Assembly: GCA_963978545.1 (NCBI GenBank)
Contig: OZ021721.1
Span: 42,604,785-42,668,784, forward strand
Direction: 5' to 3'
Source: Linyphia triangularis
Taxonomy: Eukaryota > Arthropoda > Arachnida > Araneae > Linyphiidae
Length of the DNA stretch: 64,000 bases
The first letter of the stretch is position 1, and each line of letters begins with the position of its first letter. The notes under the pieces are model-generated. The model was not told where the DNA came from, searched no databases, and saw only the letters and a program-made list of their open reading frames with translations. Shown here one piece after another: positions 24,358 to 35,859 of the stretch. A program made the translations under genes and the position numbers.

Positions 24358-25559
24358 AAAAGTGGAAAATTGGTTCCATTGGGAATTTATTCAAGATATT
24401 TTTTTAAAAAAACTTTTAATTAAATTCGAGATTTGTAAACTTTAATTAGAATTGTTGTATATATGTATATTTAATTTATATAAAATACTGCATTTAATTT
24501 GAATTTCAACATTTACACTGAGATGAAAAAAGTTAAATTTAAGGCTTTTCACAGAAAACTTTTTGTTTACCAGCAGAAATTTCTTTTTAAATGATGCACA
24601 TTGCTTTTTAATAATGATGATCAATATTACAGATACAAACATGTCTTGTTGGTTTTGATAATGATGGTTACTTTAAATATATAAATTTTTGTTTATACTT
24701 TAAAAAACAAATATCACATAGAAAAATATAATGTTTCATTTTCAAATAAAATGACAATCATAAATCAAATGTACAACACCCATCGAACATATAGGAAGCA
24801 TAGATTCTAATTGTTAAAAGTACTTTCGTTAGATGACACCCATAAAGAAAGGTTCTTAACGTTTTCTTTTACTGCTCATCGTAATAATATAAGATTTGTT
24901 TAAAAAAAATATTCGGTTACCTAAAACAATATTGTTATTGCTATGCTATAGTTTAAAAATTAGTTACAAAATTAGTTACAAAATACTAACGTTTAAGTTG
25001 TAGAAACACGTTTTCAAATTATAATTAAAAATCTTTATTAAAAAGTATGTTATATATTTTTAATAAAATATTTCATTTGTTTAACATTATAAAATAATTT
25101 AAATGTGCAAATAATTATAATAATATCCAGAATAAAGTAAAAAAAAAAAAGTTTCGAAAAGATTAGTAGTATTTGTTACAATTTCTGTACATAGATGGCA
25201 CTACCAAAGAAATTGAATGATCATAGGCAGAAAACCGATCTCAAGCGATTCACTTCTTATCCCCCCGCACATTCCTCCCCACCTCTACACACAGATAGCT
25301 ATTTTAACTTTTTTTAGTCAATTATCAAAGAAGTTCATACGGATTACAATAAAATGTAAAACAAAAACTGGATAAATAAGCTTTTAGAAAACTAATTTTT
25401 ACTGTGTACATCTAACCTTATGCACAATACAATGTACAATAACCTTATGCACAATACAATGTTAATTTTAGAAAATGCTTTTTTTTTAAACCCTCAAACA
25501 ATTTAAAAAATAAAAAATTAATACTTTAAAATTAGAATTGAATTTTTCCTAACAACAAT

Positions 25560-25660
25560 CATAGGCGTAACTAGAGTTGTTGAATGGGGGAGGGGGGTTT
25601 CGAAAAATACAGACTCGATACACCAATGAAAAAAAAGAAAAAGGGGGGGGGGGGGGTGAG
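25560..25660. repeat. Dispersed repeat fragment with ataggcgtaac motif and G tracts
   Basis: Contains cataggcgtaac followed by gggggaggggggtttcga and a 14-G run. The same cgttacgcctatgg motif, in the opposite orientation, ends both copies of the 27.0-27.7 kb duplication. The motif therefore marks a dispersed repeat family. Confidence 0.45.
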
Positions 25661-26039
25661 AGAGAGAAGAGGAGTGAGTAAAAAAAAAATTTAATCTCAT
25701 TGAAAAAGTTTTCAAATAATTGTCCAAATCTACGAGATAAGGAAAATTTCTTAAGAATTCTATTTAAAAAAAAAAAAAAAGGGGAGGGGGGGGGGGAATG
25801 TTATTAAACACATGAAAATTGAAAGGGTCTGATATAATTGTAAAATATATGCAAGCAATATTTTTGGAGAAACTTTTCGGGCGTAGAAAACAAGATAGGA
25901 TCAATTTCAGTGGCGGGATCCCCTCGAAATATTTCAAACATACACTGCCAAAAATAAGCATTAAAGAAACTTCCATAAACATTTAAATATATTTTTTCCT
26001 AAATAGCTGTGTCTCTTAATGTTTATATTGCATTATTGT

Positions 26040-26600
26040 TTTTATATACGTAATGATACCAACACCGTCCGAGTCTGTAAATTTATAGAGAATTTTTTTT
26101 TTCGTCTTCTCATCTGGTGATTCTTTCAACGCTATCTGGTGATTCTTTTTCAACTTGAACAGTAATTTCGCCTTATTTTTCATTCTTTCGCAAAATAAAA
26201 ACAATGTCTCACTTTGTCTCACTTGCTTATTTTAATTACTTTCAATTACCCATTGGTTAACATAGGGTAATGAAAGTATGGTTTTCGATCCAAAAAAAAA
26301 ATCGAATTTTTTACATTTCTCCACGTTTTGGAATATCCAACTGAAAAAAAAAATGGTATAAAAAATGTCTGCCTGTGTGTCTGTGTTCGTGGTCAGCACA
26401 ACTCCCGAAAGATTTAACCTAGGATGTTCAAATTTGGAGTACAGGTTAGTAGGGGCCATAAAACCTGCCATTAAGGTTTTCGTCAATATTACGCAAGCGC
26501 AAAACATAAAAAAAAAATCACTTGCTTTAACAATCACTAAAAAGCGGCTCTAACGATTTTGATAAAAATCTCAATGATAATACTTCTTAAAATGTTCTAA
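26040..26600. repeat. Unclassified repeat-like segment
   Basis: The tgtctgcctgtgtgtctgtg run followed by cacaactcccgaaagattta and atgttcaaatttgga resembles the terminal modules of many invertebrate mobile elements. A duplicated atctggtgattcttt lies at about 26110-26155. The 101- and 68-codon minus-strand frames here are not recognisable proteins. Confidence 0.3.
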
Positions 26601-27002
26601 ACATCCCCATCTCCAAAATTTCCATAAAAATGTTATAGAGGTGTAAAAAGATGAAAAACGAGTGCTTTCAACATAGAGTTCTCTTCTCTTGAGGATCGCT
26701 CATCAACAACAGTTTTTCTCCTCTACACTGTTTCACTAACAAGAAAGGATATTGCAAGAATTTCCGAAAAGTACATTCTCACATTCGAAATTGTGGCGTA
26801 GTTTTTTTTTTTTTTGGCCCTTGTAAGAGTTATCTGTAAAAATATCACTAAGGGCCCTTATTTCAAATAAATGAAAATAGTAATAACACTATTCCACGTT
26901 AAATTTAAATGTGCCTACCATTATTATAGTGTAATTTAATTGAAAGTTGCGCGATGTTTCACTCCCCTAGTTTACATTCAGTTATTGTTTAGTGTTTGGG
27001 TT

Positions 27003-27719
27003 TTAAATACAGCGCAATGTCCACTCAGCTGTTATGTTTCCCGCGATGAAGCGATGGAGGGATCATTTCTTCAGCCTCGGACGGGTGTAGCGCTTAATTA
27101 TCATCAAACGATACATTAAATGGCAAGTTTACTCTTCTGGTGAAAAATCCATGTATAGTCTTGCAGTTTGGTATAGCTTTTGATTACCTTAGTAAAACAC
27201 TGGTCACTGAATAATCTCAATAATGAAATTTAATGGATAATTTGAGTAATAATCAACAAAGAGTTGATTAGGGAAAAAATGCGGAATATTTGTTTAATTC
27301 TTTCTCAACTTAACGGGTTGGGGGTTGAACCCCCAAAACCTCCCCCGTTACGCCTATGGTCTTAACATCAACGGTCGATGACTAAAGTCATGTCTGTAGC
27401 ACTTATGTTCCCGTGATAAAGACTCCATTTCTCCAGCCTGTGTAGCGAGTATAGAAGTCTGCGAACAGCATACAGTTTGCAAGACGCTCAATATGGTACA
27501 TTAGTTGTATAAATGTCTTTAACTTTGGTATAGCTTTTGATTACATTAGCAAAACACTGAATAATTACTAGTAAGGAAATTTAATGGATACGTTGAGTAA
27601 TAACCAACAAAGAGTTGTTTGGGGAAAAAACGTAGTAAATTTTGCATAATTTTTCTCAACCCGAAGGGGGGGGGGGGGTTCGAATCCTCAAAACCCTTCC
27701 CTCGTTACGCTTATGGCAA
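27003..27719 (+). repeat. 357-bp direct tandem duplication
   Basis: Copy 1 (about 27003-27360) and copy 2 (about 27361-27719) share gtatagcttttgattac (27171 and 27528), aatttaatggata, caacaaagagttg and a terminal cgttacgcytatgg. They are diverged, and the second copy carries a 13-G expansion where the first has gggttgggggttg. Confidence 0.85.
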
Positions 27720-28959
27720 CAATGGTCCGGCCAATTGTTGTGTATAGTGATTATTACTCCTTTCTTTTTTCTTCCCCCTTTTCTTTTAATCTTTGATTTT
27801 CAATTTCAAATACCACACGTATTTAATAGATCATGATCCAACCTTAGGATAGCGATCTACTGTTTGGGAAGCATTGGATTAGGAAGAAACCTTCATGAGG
27901 CAATGAGATTTAAAGAGTGGGGGTGTATTAAGTATCTTAGTTATTTAATAATAAGTTGAAGAGAAAGCAAACAATTAAAATTTTAAAACAGATAGAAAAT
28001 CTTTTTTTTATTCATAATTCTATAGTTTTCAAAAAATAATTTTAGTTCAGTAATTTGTAAGTATTACTGAATAACGATAATTTTAGTTTGGTAATCATTG
28101 CGTATTACTGAATAACAAGATAGAAAAGGTTTAGACCATTGAACTAACTATATTTTGGTGTAAGAGTTATAGGATAACTAAACGGCACCGGAATATCATT
28201 AGGTTATATCATTTGCAAAGAAGTAGGTGGTCTTCAAAAGGGAAAATCGACCCGCATTTGCGTTTCAATGGGAAAGAGTCACGAAAAGCTCTCAGACAGC
28301 CGACAACCGAGATGAAGCTATCTGTCACGATCGCCGTCGTGTATACTCACTTTTCGCGCATTCTACCTCCTGGCCATGAGTGGGACGCACAATTAGGATG
28401 GAAAAAAATGTGTATGATGTTTTTGCGCTTCTCTTATTCTTAAATAATGTATCCTAGTGTTCAGAAAATGTCAGGATATTTGTTAAACAAAGAACCATAC
28501 ATTTATTTGGAGAACCACAGGGTAAATAGCTCTTTAAGCTTTTTTAAAAGATCTCATTAATAAATACTTATTCTAGGAAACGTTTTTAGTTTTTTAAGGT
28601 TTTCTTTTGAAACTGAAAATTAAAACAACTAATTGTTTTTAAAACCCGCTGAAAATTGAATACATTTTCCTCTTTTGTGCTATTGAAGTAGATTTAGTTT
28701 AAAAAAAAATCATTTAAGTCATATTTTAAGAGAGAGAATCGAGTAATGTTTATACCATCATGAAATAGACATGTATGTCGACAAATGGTCGGCACGAAAT
28801 TGTACTAGTTAAAAAAATAATTTTCGGAAAAAATCTAAAAAATTACATTAAATAAACAAAGTAACGAACTAAAATGTAATTTTATGAAATACTTTAAATC
28901 CGACTTTAAATTGATAACAATGCTTCTTTTTTGAAAAAACCATTTATTGCATTCTTTAA

Positions 28960-29109
28960 CTAGCCCTGAGCGCAAGGAACGGGGTCACTTTCATCGTTGC
29001 AATGCAAGTGGGAGCGTACACCTGAGTGCAACCCACGCTTGCAAGTCCACCCCAAACAGGACGGCAGTTGCATACAAACACATGACGTCTTCATTGGAAC
29101 CCACGATGT
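28960..29109 (-). CDS. Cysteine-rich terminal-exon candidate
   Basis: A GC-rich minus-strand segment follows a pyrimidine-rich acceptor (cattctctcccttttccgtt then ttaag|ACA) and is open for 49 codons to a TAG at 28960-28962. The frame carries six cysteines, spaced C-x1-C-x5-C-x4-C-x13-C-x8-C, and includes LPSCLGWTCKRGL and CNDESDPVPC. I do not recognise the family. A second minus-strand frame and a plus-strand frame are also open here, because the segment is GC-rich, so coding status is uncertain. If it is a last exon it belongs to a gene other than the SAM-domain gene, or to an alternative 3' end, since the SAM exons lie downstream. Alternatives are an old repeat or a chance frame. Confidence 0.25.
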   Translation of the reverse strand, partial: TSWVPMKTSCVCMQLPSCLGWTCKRGLHSGVRSHLHCNDESDPVPCAQG

Positions 29110-29235
29110 CTTAAAACGGAAAAGGGAGAGAATGACTGGTTAGATCTATTTTCTAGTTGGTGTATAAATGGTTAGGGTGTTCGACCCGTAAATGATACAC
29201 ATAATTTGACTTGCATAATAATTTAAATAAGTTGG

Positions 29236-29655
29236 AGTCACTAAAAGGTCGCTTTTAAATAAATTTCTATTACAGCACACCAGGTCTAAATATCAAACGT
29301 GCGCAATATGGCGATATTTAATGATTGAAATCTCCGTCTGTTAAGGTTGAAAAAGCGAGGACAAAAATACTGCAAATGTAGACTTTTTCCTAAGTATAAA
29401 ATGTCACTAAAATGGCGAGTTTGGCAGCACACATGGACTAAAGGTCGCTAAAACAGTCAATAAAAGGTCTCTTTTACACATGTCTCTCTTACAGCACACC
29501 AGGTCAAGATACCAAACGAGCGCAATATGGCGATATTTAGTAATTGAAATCTCCGTCTGTTAAGGTTAACGATATGCGAGGACAAAAACCTTACCAACGT
29601 AGGCTTTTTTCTTAATATAAAAATGTCACTAAAATGGTGAGTTTGGCAAAAAAAC
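29236..29655 (+). repeat. ~217-bp direct tandem duplication
   Basis: cttacagcacaccagg-type motifs at about 29270 and 29487, gcgcaatatggcgatattta, attgaaatctccgtctgtta and atgtcactaaaatggygagt all recur in order at 217-218 bp spacing. The copies are moderately diverged. The second copy ends about 30 bp from the candidate exon at 29686. Confidence 0.9.
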
Positions 29656-29685
29656 TTGGGGAGAAAACTTCTCACAGATACTCAC

Positions 29686-29731
29686 TTGTATCTTTATCAT
29701 CGCTGTCATTGGTTCCCCGAAATAGGAGTTG
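29686..29731 (-). CDS. cv-c: Candidate exon just upstream of the SAM domain
   Basis: The minus-strand segment has acceptor ttttcataattccag|CAA (first base 29731) and donor ACAA|GTGAGT (last base 29686). It is 46 nt, entering in phase 0 and leaving in phase 1, exactly what the SAM exon at 22927 needs. The peptide is QLLFRGTNDSDDKDT, then K across the junction, then LQAIEAC. An acidic linker before the SAM domain is plausible, but I cannot match it to a specific protein. Splice signals and phase are the evidence; conservation is untested. Confidence 0.5.
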
Positions 29732-29856
29732 CTGGAATTATGAAAATGGTCCAAACAAAGTAAAAAGGAGACTATTAGTTTTTCGTTGCTTTGTGTTTAT
29801 GAGTGCTTTAATTCGTGAGTTATTTGTGCTTTTCTTAAGAAATAAAACATTAATGC

Positions 29857-29909
29857 TTCAACCACAAGCAAGATGTTTATGAAATTAAACATCTTGCTGG
29901 TGGTTGAAG
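29857..29909. repeat. Hairpin adjoining a SINE
   Basis: cttcaaccacaagcaagatg-ttta (29857-29880) is mirrored by taaacatcttgctggtggtt-gaag (29886-29909) around a 5-nt loop. The right arm overlaps the SINE's target duplication. Confidence 0.85.
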
Positions 29910-29910
29910 T

Positions 29911-30077
29911 TGGTTGTTTTCAGATTATCTGGCGCCGTCAGCAAAACGAGGGCTATAATGCGCCGAAACATTCGTCATTAGACAAGCCAACATACATTTA
30001 CACGAGACTCGAACCCGCAACCTCGTGGTCTAGAAGCTAGCACGCTAAACACTATACCGCTTGATGCTTGATCGGCT
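29911..30077 (-). mobile_element. tRNA-Arg-like SINE, copy A
   Basis: The minus-strand element has a tRNA-like head with B box GGTTCGAGTC-type sequence (plus strand gagactcgaacccgcaacct). It is flanked by a perfect 14-bp duplication CTGGTGGTTGAAGT (29897-29910 and 30078-30091). The 3' part reads ggcgccagataatctg. A short internal deletion removes the atggatgtttg segment seen in the other copies, and the 5' end is slightly rearranged. Confidence 0.9.
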
Positions 30078-30898
30078 CTGGTGGTTGAAGTAAAACTTCC
30101 TTGATGTTTTATAGGAATGAATTAAAAAATGAGTAAAGTAGGTTATACTATTAGGTTGGTTGATTATTTGAGGTTTTATAACGCAAGAGCTTCACTACGG
30201 CAATGCTGTGCCAAACCGTAGTATGTTTTTTAAACATTAAAGGTCTAAAATAATGAGATAAAAAACAATCAATGCAATTCGAGGCATTGTACGTAAAAAT
30301 CGGGCAACGACGAGCCATCACCGACTCAGAATTTTATGTTTTTTTCCTCTTATGTTACCTTACCCTAGGAAAGGAATAAATCTGAAATAATATTTTTGCT
30401 ATATCTTTTTTATTTTTAAAGTTATGGGGGGGGGGGGGGGGGGTCAAAGTGTGAAATACGCATCTTAGAATTTTTATTTTTTATTTTGTAATTGAATTTA
30501 TGACTTGGTTTGAAGGACTTCAGATATTTTTACTGACAGCTTATATAACTTGTATATTAGCATCGCAAAGTGAAAATTCACTTGTAGGTAGTCGGAACCA
30601 CAGATAAGGATTCCTAAAAACGGCGCTTTTTTTTTAAGAAATCCAGTTTAAAAAATGCAATAAATCTTAACTTTGATATGATTCCAAGGAATTTTGTGTG
30701 CATAGTCACTAAACACTCCCATATGAAGAGAATCACTAAGATTAATATTCATTGAAGGACCTCGGAGCCTCTTAAGGTAAGGGGGCCTTTAAAATGCCCC
30801 TTGATACGTCTTTGTGTTATTTCAGAGCCTTATTTCTTCTGGTTCCGACCTTCTACACATATACTGTTTGCATAGTTTTTTTTTGTCTCCACATAGTA

Positions 30899-31027
<129 letters not shown>

Positions 31028-31470
31028 AAGGCACCGTAATTTTTAAGAAAAATAAATTTTTATACCACTTTTAATTCATTTCGAATGATTGTTTGCAAAT
31101 GGCTCCAATCCAATACATGAATACTTCTTACATGAAATTGTAATTTTGCGCAAAATGCTTATTTATATAATACAATGTCAAAATTTTGCCAGCTATAAAA
31201 AGAAACTGTGTAGGCAATTTAAAAGCTGTAAACGTTTTATACCTGGAAATTATGGAAGCTTTGTATAAAATGGTGTAATCAAAAATATTATAAGTTTTTT
31301 TTTTCCAAAGGTGGCCCCAAATGCTCACAGTCACAAATATCATAAATAATGTGACCTGTTTTACAAGAAATAACAAGGGATCGAGAAATAACAGAAATGG
31401 ATTAAAGATGGTTATTAAAATGGATTTTTCTTAAAAATGGTGGTACCTTAAAAAAATGTGAATATATTGG

Positions 31471-31900
31471 GAAACTACTATGTTGAGACAACAATTCTGT
31501 GCAAAAAGTATTCCTTAGGTGCTTAGATCCAGCTGGAACAATCCTTTGAAATACCATTGTATCGCGTTCACGTCGAAAGTAGTTATATATTAATTTGAAT
31601 TTTCTTGAAAATGTTTGAACCTTCAAAATATGTTCGTATTGTTCATTCACATTATGAAACTACTATGTTGAGATAACAATTCCGTGCAAGAATTATTCGC
31701 TTATGAGCCAGCTGGAACAATCATGTGAAAAATCATAAAATCGTGTCCGCGTCGAAAGTAGTTATATTTTAAATTGAATTTTCTCGAAAATTTTTGAGCC
31801 TTCAAAAATTATTCTTGCATATTGTGAAACTACTATGTTGAGACAACAATTCCATGTAAGCAATATATATGCTGGAGGTCGGAACCAGCAGAAATAATGC
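31471..31900 (+). repeat. ~170-185-bp tandem repeat, 2.4 copies
   Basis: gaaactactatgttgaga recurs at 31471, 31656 and 31826, each followed by acaattcyrtgcaa; the first two copies continue with cagctggaacaatc and cgtcgaaagtagttatat. The array fills most of the spacer between the arms of the 30287-32475 element. Confidence 0.9.
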
Positions 31901-32475
31901 TCTGAAATAACACAAAAACGCAAAAGGGGTCATGTTTGGGTCTCCTTACCCTGAGGCTCCGAGGTCTTTCAATGAATATATTAACCTTAGATTCTTTTTA
32001 TATGGAGGTATTTAGTGACTCTTCACAAAAAATTCTTTTGAATCATACATATCAAAGTCAAGATTTATTGCATGTTTAAAATGGAATTTTTTTACGAAAT
32101 TTTTTTTTACATTTTTTGGGGGGTGGGGGGCGGTCCTCGTCTGTTCCTCCGACTATTTACAAGTGAATTTTCACTTTGAGATGCTAATATACTTTCATAC
32201 TATATACAACTTATATAAGTTGCCAGGCAAAAAAAAAAAAAAAAAAATATCTGAACCCAATCATTAATTTAATTACAAAACAGCAAGAATTGCAACACAT
32301 TTTTTCTAAGACATGCGTATTTTACACTTACTCCCCCATAAGTCCAAAAATAAAAAAGATACAAAATATTTAATATTTATTCTTTTCTAGGGTAAGGTAA
32401 CATAAGAAAAAAAAATCATGAAATTCTGAGTCGGTGATGGCAATCTTGGCGATTTTGCCCGATTTTTACGTGCAA

Positions 32476-34077
32476 TAAAAGCTATACTATTTAGAATGAT
32501 ATAATTAAAATGATCGTCCATGAAAGAAAACAATTCATTGACTAATTATAACGAGCAATTATATTGTTTTTGACAGCTCAAATGTAAGAATGTTTGATCT
32601 CTAATCCAAATATTTCCAAGCAAGTGGCAATTTGTCAATTAATTGACAGATTTCAATGCTTATGAATGTCCTATAACTATTAGGATATAAATTGAATAAG
32701 TTTGTAATGCAGGGAATGCCGAATTGACATTTTGACAATTATTGAAAATCAAATACATTGAAAGTACTACGAATTATATACATAGATTATATTCATATAC
32801 TAATTATAAACATAGAAATTATATACATAGAATTCTTTCTTAAATTGATCCAACTTTCTGAAACTCATTTAAATAAAAAATGTAAATACATAGAAATAAT
32901 GTAATCTAAATTAAGTAAAAAAAAAAACATTTCATTGTTCTAAAAATATTTCATTTGGTACAAATTCGAAGAAAATCGGAGCCATATAGCATTGCTTACG
33001 CGCATTTTACTAACTACAATAGAAATCTAAGATGGCAATTAATATCCACCACTTGGAATCGTAGATGTCGTCCCTGGAATTTTTTAAGTCTAAATCTTTA
33101 TATATTGCGTTGTAGTTTGTTTGGTATTTTCACCAAAAATGACATGCAATACACAAACTCTTAATTCTTTATAAAAAATTATTCGAACCCTTTTAAATTT
33201 TTTTCTAACACTTAAGTCTTTTTAACTTTAAACCAAGAGGGCATTATCAACATACAGGGTGATTAAATCCAGGAATCCTTAAAAAATGCTTCCTCCGCAA
33301 CGTAATCTTAATGAATAAAAACTTATTCTCTGGAAAATACTTTCAAGACTAAATGAATCGAGTGAAATTTCAATTATTCTTGAGAAATGGGGTATTTTAA
33401 TTCTCACACAAACTCTAATTAGAGAAAATATTCTCAATACCATATAATGCATAATGTGGCATCGTAGTCATCCACGCGTGAGTAATAATTTTCTTAATGG
33501 GGACTGAGGGAATATATTTTCATTCTATTATTTTGGAAATTTTCTTTGTGAATATCTGAACACAGGTTATTTTGCCAGAAACAAAGTATAAAAACTATTA
33601 TTGAAAATATTATTTGTAATAAAGCAAGCGATAATTTATTTGAAAGTCTTCTTGTATCAATAAAACATTGAAAAAACTAAAATATTAAAATTACCTATAC
33701 TTGCATTTCTTGGAGCAAAGTTACACTGAAAATAAATATTTTGATTGATATTAACTCTTCGTGATAAGTAGTGCTAAATAGCACAATTTAAAAATTTTAA
33801 TTGAAATTTTATCACTTAATTATTTAAAGTTTCTAATTCTTTATTTTGTTTTTATCATTTTATTTTCTTATATTTCCAAAATTGATTTTATCACTAATTT
33901 TCTTCCACAAATTATTTCCCATATAAATAAATTTAAAACCACATTTATATAAAATATCCTTGAAGAACTAACATGCGTGCAAATAGCTCCGGGGATGAAT
34001 GGGTTAATTAATATTGCAGTCATCCAACTAAATATTCACATGATTCATTTAATTAAAATTTCTTATTCAAGAACATA
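32476..34077. other. No gene seen
   Basis: AT-rich sequence. A plus-strand open frame at 32955-33164 has no recognisable content. I see no long repeat. Confidence 0.4.
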
Positions 34078-34081
34078 TTAA

Positions 34082-34629
34082 CACATTGTTAACCGGCAAT
34101 TTTACTGAAAATTTATCTTACGTCACCGGCTATTATTTCGTAATTGGCCAGGCTTGGGGGCCTGAAATTTTGGGGGCCCTAAAATTTTCAAAGTTGTTGT
34201 AGTTAAATTGAACACTAGGTTCATTTTAGCATTTTTAATTACGTTTTTTTTATTTGATTTTAAGTAGTAGTCGTTAAACAACTAAATCTCAGAAAAAAGA
34301 GTAAAATTAAGGTGAATGACATTTTGGTTGATTTTTTGTTGTGTGATTTTGAACTTAAGAAAAGGGTTATCAATGAAATTGCAGACTAAAGACGAAAATC
34401 CTTCCAGCAAACACTGTCAATATAACTATTGGGCGCCCCCTTCAAAATTTTGTATAGGGCCTCGAAAACATGATGTGCTTTGGGCCCCGAAGGATACAAG
34501 TCAGCCCTTGAACAGCGCAATGAGAAAACGGGGAAGCGGGGGAAAAAGCGCATTACGAGTTTACTTGTGGCCGGTCGGCAACGTTGGGCCATGAAAACAC
34601 GAGTTAACTCGTGACCGGTCAACAGTGTG
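34082..34629. mobile_element. TTAA-flanked non-autonomous element, piggyBac-like
   Basis: TTAA at 34078-34081 and 34630-34633 brackets inverted ends CACATTGTTAACCGG and the complement of CACACTGTTGACCGG (13/15). TTAA duplication and C-A-C starts fit piggyBac-like MITEs; Kolobok also uses TTAA. Near the right end is a perfect 14-bp palindrome ACGAGTTAACTCGT. A nested G/C-rich stretch (ggggcctgaaattttggggg ... tttgggccccgaagg) may be a separate small element. No transposase. Confidence 0.65.
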
Positions 34630-34996
34630 TTAATATGCATAACAAAGAAAGCGGAAAATGCTATTTAAAACCAATCATAATTATTCGCAAGCACAACAAT
34701 GCAACAAAACCCATGGTCAAAAAACTTGATAGTTCTATATTACCCATCACTGGAGAAAATTGTTCTTCTCTTCTCTCTCTGATGGAAAAAAGACTAGGCA
34801 TTTTCAACGGTAGACATATGTTCCAAGGATGGTTATGGGGCATCTTGAACCTCAAAGTTCAAAAACCTAACATTTGAAGATCAGAAACCTCAGCAACCTT
34901 CTTATCCAAATGCCAGATTTCTTATGATATTTTACAGAGACCGCTAATATATAAATACAGCTGAAATTCTTAACCAAGTATCCAATTTTAGTTCTA

Positions 34997-35257
34997 ATGA
35001 TTAGGCCTTTCGTTGAGGCAAAAGGTGATATATTGAATGTCAGTCTCGCTAAATGCAATGGATTCTTAGGGGATGTTGAATTTGAGCCTACACATGGAGA
35101 TAATGATCATCAATTAACTTTTGAACTTGATCTATGTGATGGTTATACAACCAGTTTCACCAAAACACTTCTTAGAAATCCATCGTTTTCTAACTATTTC
35201 CTAAGTAATATCAACTTAGAGGACCTCGTTAAAATACATTTGTTTGATCAGAATTAA
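34997..35257 (+). CDS. Unidentified 86-codon open frame
   Basis: The frame opens MIRPFVEAKGDILNVSLAKC and ends NLEDLVKIHLFDQN before TAA. Its base composition is less AT-biased than its flanks, and a further plus-strand frame (34611-34877) precedes it, so this may be a decayed retrocopy or transposon gene broken by frameshifts. I recognise no domain, and no promoter, splice pair or homolog is evident. Confidence 0.25.
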   Translation: MIRPFVEAKGDILNVSLAKCNGFLGDVEFEPTHGDNDHQLTFELDLCDGYTTSFTKTLLRNPSFSNYFLSNINLEDLVKIHLFDQN

Positions 35258-35859
35258 AAAAAATTCAGAAATCTAGGCTAGCCAGGAAATAATTATTGCT
35301 AGTGATTGCAAGAATTGAGTGTAGAGAGGAATATTATTTCAACCCAACGGGCGATGCGCAATACTCGTAGCGTGTTTAGAAAATGTAATACAATTATTTT
35401 CAGATTAAATTGGTATTACTTTCTGTGTTCATTTAAAAACGTTGTGAATGAATTGTTCAACACCCATTTTTCAATCCTTTATGTTAACCTCGATTTTGTT
35501 TGTTTGTGGAGGGCTCAAGAAGAATCTTTTGCAGAAGACTAATCTCACTTCTTTTCTCAAAGAGAAGTTGTCAGGATTTATAGTAAAGATTTTGTTTCTA
35601 TGCGTTAAGTTTTTATTTTTATATTTAAATTACATTAATCTACGGAACAAAAACTATGTCTCTCTGTTTGAGGTTAATATTTCCAGACAAAACTAAAAAA
35701 ATTTACAGACACGTGCAACATGTCAAATGAAAAGTATCGTAGAGACGAGAATCGAACGAAAATCATTTTACAATTTGTTAAGTTTAAACTCTAAATGCTA
35801 GAGAGACATGTGACAGATCAGTTTGGTGGTCGGGATAAGATTAATAGGATTATGTATAA

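Larger units (their letters stand above)
22928..29685. other. 6.8-kb interval between SAM exon 1 and a candidate upstream exon
   Basis: Mainly repeats: a 167-bp tandem array, an AT microsatellite, poly-G tracts at 25643-25656, 25786-25796 and 27666-27678, and tandem duplications at 27.0-27.7 and 29.2-29.65 kb. A GC-richer island at about 28230-28400 has a minus-strand GTGAGT donor-like site and an open plus-strand frame, but no recognisable product. Confidence 0.4.
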
